A DNA stretch of 19,376 nucleotides, from assembly GCA_017561285.1 (NCBI GenBank), contig JAFZDG010000086.1, forward strand, positions 1-19,376. The letters run 5' to 3'. Origin of the DNA: Bacteroidaceae bacterium (lineage in GTDB: Bacteria; Bacteroidota; Bacteroidia; Bacteroidales; Barnesiellaceae_A). Below are positions 14,761 to 19,376 of this stretch, piece after piece. Each line of letters starts with the position of its first letter. Position 1 is the stretch's first letter. The notes below the pieces were generated by a model. It ran no database searches, was not told the DNA's origin, and saw only the letters and a list, made by a program, of their open reading frames with translations. The translations under genes were made by a program, and so were the position numbers.

Positions 14761-15942
14761 GTGGAATCATTTTATAGAACACATAGCTATCTCGTAGAGC
14801 ATTTGGGCAATCCTGTCCGACGAGAGTTGATGCGCGAAATAGATTGGTCGCATCGCCTCATTGGTATTAAGGGTAGTAGGGGTGTGGGTAAAACCACTTT
14901 TTTGTTGCAATATGCTCGCGAGTATTTTAGCCTCAACGATCGTACATGCCTCTATATCAACCTCAATAATCTCTATTTTACCGACCATTCGCTCATCGAT
15001 TTTGCTACGGCCTTTTATAACCAGGGCGGTCGCGTGTTGCTCATAGATCAGGTCTTTAAGTACCCCGATTGGAGCGAGGCATTGCGTGCTTGTTACGATC
15101 TTCTTCCCGAACTGCAGATCATCTTTACCGGATCATCGGTGATGCGTCTCAAGGAGGAGAATCCACTACTCGATGGCCTTGTGGCATCGTACAACCTACG
15201 AGGCTTTTCGTTCCGAGAGTATCTCAATATCAAGACCGGAATGTCATTCCGCGCCTATACTCTTGATGAGTTGATGGCCAACCATGCTACCATTGCACGC
15301 GCCATATCGGGGCGTGTCAATCCGCTCGACTATTTCGATGGTTATCTGCATCACGGTTACTATCCGTTCTTCCTCGAGAAGCGCAACTTCTCGGAAAATC
15401 TCATCAAGACGATGAATATGATTATGGAGGTAGATATACTCTTGCTCAAGCAGTTGGAGTTGTCATATCTGCCCAAGATGCGCCGTTTGTTTTATCTCAT
15501 CATCAAGCGTGCGCCGGGAGCTGTCAATGTGAGCAAACTGAGCCAAGAAACACAGATTTCTCGAGCTACGGTGATGAACTATATCAAGTGTTTCAAAGAT
15601 GCCCGTCTCATCAATATGTTGTATCGTGAAGGAGAGGCCTATCCGCAGAAACCGGCTATGTTATATTTGCATAACACCAATCTTATCTATTCCAATCGCT
15701 CTATGGAGGTAAATCGCCAAGCTGTGTGCGAAACCTTCTTTTACCACGCATTGCATTGCAACCATCGCTTGAACTTGGGTGCCAATAGTGTGCGTTTTAT
15801 TGTCGATGGTGAGCATCCCTTCCGCATTATTTCGCAGAATTCAAAGTCGCGAATGGGACGGGATGTGAACTATGTGATGGATGGATTGACTGTCGGACAC
15901 GACAACGTTATGCCTTTATGGTTGTTTGGATTTTTATATTGA
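14761..15942 (+). CDS. AAA-type ATPase with winged-helix and C-terminal nuclease-like region (AAA_14/DUF4143 type)
   Basis: 393 residues from GTG at 14761. A TTG at 14749 would add four residues, and there is no ATG before codon 21. The GTG start gives an N-terminus (MESFYRTHSYLVEH) that fits the expected leading helix. The ATPase core has Walker A GSRGVGKT (38-45), a Walker B strand VLLIDQ (92-97) followed by VFKYPDW, and sensor FTGSS (122-126). The Walker B acidic pair is Asp-Gln rather than Asp-Glu. The SFREYL motif (150-155) and HHGYYPFFLE are typical of this ATPase group. A winged-helix-like segment (VNVSKLSQETQISRATV, about 255-275) and a C-terminal domain ending in PLWLFGFLY follow. 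Function is unknown. The gene ends 35 bp before nifJ on the same strand. Confidence 0.85.
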   Translation: MESFYRTHSYLVEHLGNPVRRELMREIDWSHRLIGIKGSRGVGKTTFLLQYAREYFSLNDRTCLYINLNNLYFTDHSLIDFATAFYNQGGRVLLIDQVFKYPDWSEALRACYDLLPELQIIFTGSSVMRLKEENPLLDGLVASYNLRGFSFREYLNIKTGMSFRAYTLDELMANHATIARAISGRVNPLDYFDGYLHHGYYPFFLEKRNFSENLIKTMNMIMEVDILLLKQLELSYLPKMRRLFYLIIKRAPGAVNVSKLSQETQISRATVMNYIKCFKDARLINMLYREGEAYPQKPAMLYLHNTNLIYSNRSMEVNRQAVCETFFYHALHCNHRLNLGANSVRFIVDGEHPFRIISQNSKSRMGRDVNYVMDGLTVGHDNVMPLWLFGFLY

Positions 15943-15977
15943 TGTTGAAATATACAAAACCTAATATTTAATTGAAT

Positions 15978-18900
15978 ATGAGTAAAGAAAAGAAATTTTT
16001 AACTTGTGATGGTAATCAAGCTGCTGCACATATCTCGTATATGTTCTCAGAAGTAGCTGCTATTTATCCCATCACTCCCTCTTCTACAATGGCTGAGTAT
16101 GTAGATGAGTGGGCTGCTGCCGGACGTAAAAACATCTTTGGCGAAACAGTCCTTGTGCAAGAAATGCAATCGGAAGGTGGTGCTGCTGGTGCTTTGCACG
16201 GTTCGTTGCACGCCGGTGCTTTGACTACAACTTATACAGCTTCTCAAGGTCTTTTGTTGATGATTCCCAATATGTATAAGATTGCCGGTGAAATGTTGCC
16301 TACCGTATTCCACGTGTCGGCTCGTACATTGGCTTCGCATGCATTGAGTATCTTTGGCGACCACCAAGACGTTATGGCTTGCCGTCAAACCGGTTTTGCT
16401 ATGTTGGCCGAAGGTTCGGTTCAAGAGGTTATGGACTTGGCAGGTGTTGCTCACTTGGCTACTATCGAGTCGCACATTCCTTTCATCAACTTCTTCGATG
16501 GTTTCCGTACATCGCACGAGATACAAAAAATTGAGGTTATCGACCAAGAAGACCTTGCTCCGCTTGTAAACCAAGAGGGCCTCGCTGCTTTCCGTCGTCG
16601 CGCACTCAACCCCGATGCTCCCATTGCTCGTGGTTTGGCCGAGAATGGCGACGTATTCTTCCAACATCGCGAGTCTTGCAACAAGGCTTACGAAGCTGTT
16701 CCTGAGATTGTAGAGAAGTATATGAACGAAATCTACAAAATCACAGGTCGCAAATATAACTTGTTCGATTACTATGGTGCCGAGGATGCCGAGCGTGTAA
16801 TCATCGCTATGGGTTCGGGTACTGAGGCTATTCGTGAGGCTATCGACCACCTCGTTGCTCAAGGCGAGAAGGTAGGTCTTGTAGCTGTTCACTTGTATCG
16901 TCCTTTCTCGGCCAAACACTTCTTGGCTGCTGTTCCTGCTACCACTAAGCGTATTGCTGTACTCGACCGTACTAAAGAGCCCGGAGCCAATGCAGAGCCT
17001 CTCTATCTCGATGTTAAAGAGTGCTTCTACGGCAAAGAGAATGCGCCTCTTATCGTTGGCGGTCGCTATGGCTTGGCTTCTAAGGATACTACTCCTGCTC
17101 AAATCCTCTCGGTATATGAGAACTTGGCTTTGGCTCAACCCAAAGATCACTTCACTCTTGGTATCGTAGATGACGTAACATTCACTTCACTCCCCTTGAA
17201 AGAGGAGATTGCTCTTGGTGGCGAAGGTATGTACGAGGCCAAATTCTATGGCTTGGGTGCCGATGGTACTGTAGGTGCTAACAAAAACCCTATCAAGATT
17301 ATTGGTGACAATACCAACAAATATTGCCAAGCTTACTTCGCTTACGACTCGAAGAAATCGGGCGGTTTCACTTGCTCGCACCTCCGTTTTGGTGACGATC
17401 CCATCCGCTCTACTTACTTGGTAAATACTCCCAACTTTGTAGCTTGCCACGTACAAGCCTACTTGAATATGTACGATGTTACACGTGGTTTGCGTGAGAA
17501 CGGTACATTCTTGCTCAATACAGTGTGGAGTGGTGAGGAGTTGGCTAAGCACCTCCCCAACCGCGTTAAACGTTACTTCGCCGAGAAGAACATCACTGTT
17601 TACTACATCAACGCTACACAAATTGCACAAGAGATAGGTCTTGGCAACCGCACCAACACCATTCTTCAATCGGCTTTCTTCCGCATCACCGAGGTTATTC
17701 CCGTTGACTTGGCTATCGAGCAAATGAAGAAATTTATCGTGAAATCATACGGTAAGAAGGGTGAGGATGTTGTTAACAAGAACTATGCTGCCGTTGATCG
17801 TGGTAATGAATACAAACAACTCACTATCGATCCCGCATGGGCTTCGCTTGCCGATGAGGCTGCTGTCGAAAACAACGATCCCGAATTTATCAACAAAGTG
17901 GTACGTCCCATCAACGCTCAAGATGGCGACTTGCTCAAGGTTTCGGACTTCGTAGGCTACGAAGACGGTGCTTGGGAAGCCGGTACTGCCAAGTATGAGA
18001 AACGCGGTGTAGCTGCTTTCGTTCCCACTTGGAACGCTGCCAACTGTATCCAATGTAACAAGTGTGCATTTGTATGTCCTCACGCTTGTGTACGTCCTTT
18101 TGTTCTCGATGAGCAAGAGTTGGCAGGTGCCAACTTCGAGACTATCGAGATGAAGGCTCCAGCAACTATGAAGGGTATGCACTTCCGTATGCAAGTGAGC
18201 GTACTCGACTGTCTTGGTTGCGGCAACTGTGCCGATGTATGTCCCGGTAACAAAGAGGGCAAAGCACTCACTATGGTTCCCCTCGAAGGCGAGCTTCCCC
18301 AAGCTGCCAATTGGGATTACTGCGTGAAGAACGTGAAGAGCAAACAAAACCTTGTTGACGTGAAGAGCAACCCCAAAAACTCTCAATTTGCTACTCCTTT
18401 GTTTGAGTTCTCAGGTGCTTGCTCGGGTTGTGGTGAGACTCCCTATGTAAAACTCCTCACTCAACTCTTTGGTGAGCGCGAGATGGTTGCCAATGCTACC
18501 GGTTGTTCATCAATCTACTCGGGTTCTGTTCCCTCTACTCCCTATACTGCCAATGCCGAAGGTCGCGGTCCCGCATGGGGTAACTCACTCTTCGAGGACT
18601 TCTGCGAGTATGGTTTGGGTATGACACTTGCCAACGACGCTATGCGTGCTCGCTTGGTGGAGGCTATGGAGGCCGGCTTGAAGTGCGACTGCTGCACCGA
18701 CGAAATGAAGGCCCTCTTTGCCGAGTGGTTGGAGAAACGTGAGGATGGCGACGCTACACTCGCTTTGGCTGCCAAGATTAAGCCTCTCGTTGCTGCTTGC
18801 GATTGCGACTGCTGCAAGAAAATCAACGCTTTGAGCAGCTTCCTCGTGCGTCGTTCACAATGGATCATCGGTGGTGACGGTGCTTCATACGACATCGGTT

Positions 18901-19376
18901 ATGGTGGTCTCGACCACGTTATCGCTTCGGGCAAGGACATCAACATCCTCGTTCTCGATACAGAGGTTTACTCAAACACAGGTGGTCAATCGTCTAAGTC
19001 TACTCCCATCGGTGCCATTGCCAAGTTTGCCGCTGCCGGTAAGCGCGTTCGCAAGAAAGACCTCGGTATGATTGCTACTACCTATGGCTATGTATATGTG
19101 GCTCAAATTGCAATGGGTGCCGACCAAGCACAAACACTCAAGGCTATCCGCGAGGCTGAGGCATATCCCGGTCCTTCGTTGGTAATTGCTTACGCTCCTT
19201 GTATCAACCACGGTTTGAAGAAGGGTATGGGCAAATCGCAAGCCGAAGAGGCTGCAGCTGTTGAGTGCGGATACTGGCACTTGTGGCGCTACAATCCCGC
19301 TCTCGAAGCCGAGGGTAAGAACCCCTTCACACTCGACTCTAAAGAGCCTCAATGGGATAAATTTGACGAATACCTC
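15978..19376 (+). CDS. nifJ: Pyruvate:ferredoxin (flavodoxin) oxidoreductase, 3' end cut by the window
   Basis: An open frame of 1133 codons from ATG 15978 to the window edge. The family is about 1180 residues, so roughly 50 are missing. It oxidises pyruvate with CoA to acetyl-CoA and CO2, passing electrons to ferredoxin or flavodoxin. Domain I begins with YPITPSSTMAEY. The gamma-type domain lies in the middle, with ALGGEGMYEAKFYGLGADGT split by turns. An EKR motif (674-676) precedes two ferredoxin-type clusters: Cys690/693/696/700 and Cys745/748/751/755. The third [4Fe-4S] ligands are Cys815, Cys818, Cys843 and Cys1075. The thiamine-diphosphate site runs from GDG (966-968) to Asn1000 (YSNTGGQ). 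A helical insert before it carries Cys-Asp-Cys-Cys at 903-906 and a related Cys-rich motif at 941-946. No frameshift was found. Codon use is strongly biased, as in glyS and the carboxyltransferase. Confidence 0.96.
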   Translation, partial: MSKEKKFLTCDGNQAAAHISYMFSEVAAIYPITPSSTMAEYVDEWAAAGRKNIFGETVLVQEMQSEGGAAGALHGSLHAGALTTTYTASQGLLLMIPNMYKIAGEMLPTVFHVSARTLASHALSIFGDHQDVMACRQTGFAMLAEGSVQEVMDLAGVAHLATIESHIPFINFFDGFRTSHEIQKIEVIDQEDLAPLVNQEGLAAFRRRALNPDAPIARGLAENGDVFFQHRESCNKAYEAVPEIVEKYMNEIYKITGRKYNLFDYYGAEDAERVIIAMGSGTEAIREAIDHLVAQGEKVGLVAVHLYRPFSAKHFLAAVPATTKRIAVLDRTKEPGANAEPLYLDVKECFYGKENAPLIVGGRYGLASKDTTPAQILSVYENLALAQPKDHFTLGIVDDVTFTSLPLKEEIALGGEGMYEAKFYGLGADGTVGANKNPIKIIGDNTNKYCQAYFAYDSKKSGGFTCSHLRFGDDPIRSTYLVNTPNFVACHVQAYLNMYDVTRGLRENGTFLLNTVWSGEELAKHLPNRVKRYFAEKNITVYYINATQIAQEIGLGNRTNTILQSAFFRITEVIPVDLAIEQMKKFIVKSYGKKGEDVVNKNYAAVDRGNEYKQLTIDPAWASLADEAAVENNDPEFINKVVRPINAQDGDLLKVSDFVGYEDGAWEAGTAKYEKRGVAAFVPTWNAANCIQCNKCAFVCPHACVRPFVLDEQELAGANFETIEMKAPATMKGMHFRMQVSVLDCLGCGNCADVCPGNKEGKALTMVPLEGELPQAANWDYCVKNVKSKQNLVDVKSNPKNSQFATPLFEFSGACSGCGETPYVKLLTQLFGEREMVANATGCSSIYSGSVPSTPYTANAEGRGPAWGNSLFEDFCEYGLGMTLANDAMRARLVEAMEAGLKCDCCTDEMKALFAEWLEKREDGDATLALAAKIKPLVAACDCDCCKKINALSSFLVRRSQWIIGGDGASYDIGYGGLDHVIASGKDINILVLDTEVYSNTGGQSSKSTPIGAIAKFAAAGKRVRKKDLGMIATTYGYVYVAQIAMGADQAQTLKAIREAEAYPGPSLVIAYAPCINHGLKKGMGKSQAEEAAAVECGYWHLWRYNPALEAEGKNPFTLDSKEPQWDKFDEYL

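Noticed and set aside
16047..17150. A 367-codon open frame antisense to nifJ, and others opposite its 3' half (17187-17723, 17745-18386)
   Set aside because: The plus strand encodes an unbroken NifJ with all cluster ligands. The antisense frames are long only because the biased codons of nifJ rarely give stops on the opposite strand.

Overview
The window reads as a chromosomal segment from a member of the Bacteroidales (phylum Bacteroidota). Several signs agree. Lipoproteins have short signal peptides ending in a Ser/Ala-Cys lipobox. Leaders are A/T-rich with little Shine-Dalgarno signal. Promoter elements match the Bacteroides-type TTTG / TAnnTTTG consensus. Several families are typical of, or largely confined to, this phylum: DUF6567, DUF3316, DUF2027-Smr, DUF3667, and a TPR-membrane-HTH regulator. 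A genus cannot be fixed by reading alone. No tRNA, rRNA, CRISPR array, insertion sequence or phage gene was seen.

Layout. (1) Positions 2-541, + strand: the 3' end of a DUF3667-like membrane protein, closed by a hairpin at 617-653. (2) Positions 679-7966, all - strand, read from right to left. First comes parC (topoisomerase IV subunit A), then a DUF3316 outer-membrane-type protein 1 bp later, then an S41 peptidase lipoprotein that overlaps it by 4 bases. After about 300 bp of hairpins and operator-like repeats comes a membrane-anchored TPR/HTH regulator, followed by a small DUF6567 lipoprotein. (3) Positions 8186-10947, + strand: glyS-lemA-FKBP lipoprotein, a tight operon ending in a textbook intrinsic terminator. 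(4) Positions 11327-13186, + strand: a biotin-containing carboxyltransferase (oxaloacetate decarboxylase alpha / pyruvate carboxylase B type) with its own near-perfect promoter and terminator. (5) Positions 13380-14456, - strand: a DUF2027-Smr protein. (6) Positions 14761-19376, + strand: an AAA-type ATPase with a Walker B Asp-Gln, followed 35 bp later by nifJ (pyruvate:ferredoxin oxidoreductase). nifJ is the largest gene here and runs off the right edge.

How the genes fit together. The carboxyltransferase and NifJ are both central enzymes of pyruvate/oxaloacetate metabolism in anaerobic Bacteroidales. Together with glyS they show a strong bias to codons such as GGT, GCT, CGT and CTC, as expected of highly expressed genes. 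The rest is a mix of housekeeping functions (parC, glyS) and envelope proteins (LemA, FKBP, S41, DUF3316, DUF6567).

Most of the window is ordinary core genome. The items most worth a second look are the paired Cys-Asp-Cys-Cys motifs in NifJ, the ATPase upstream of it with Gln in place of the Walker B Glu, the GTTTAC boxes flanking the TPR-HTH regulator promoter, and a bulged hairpin at the predicted 5' end of the glyS transcript.
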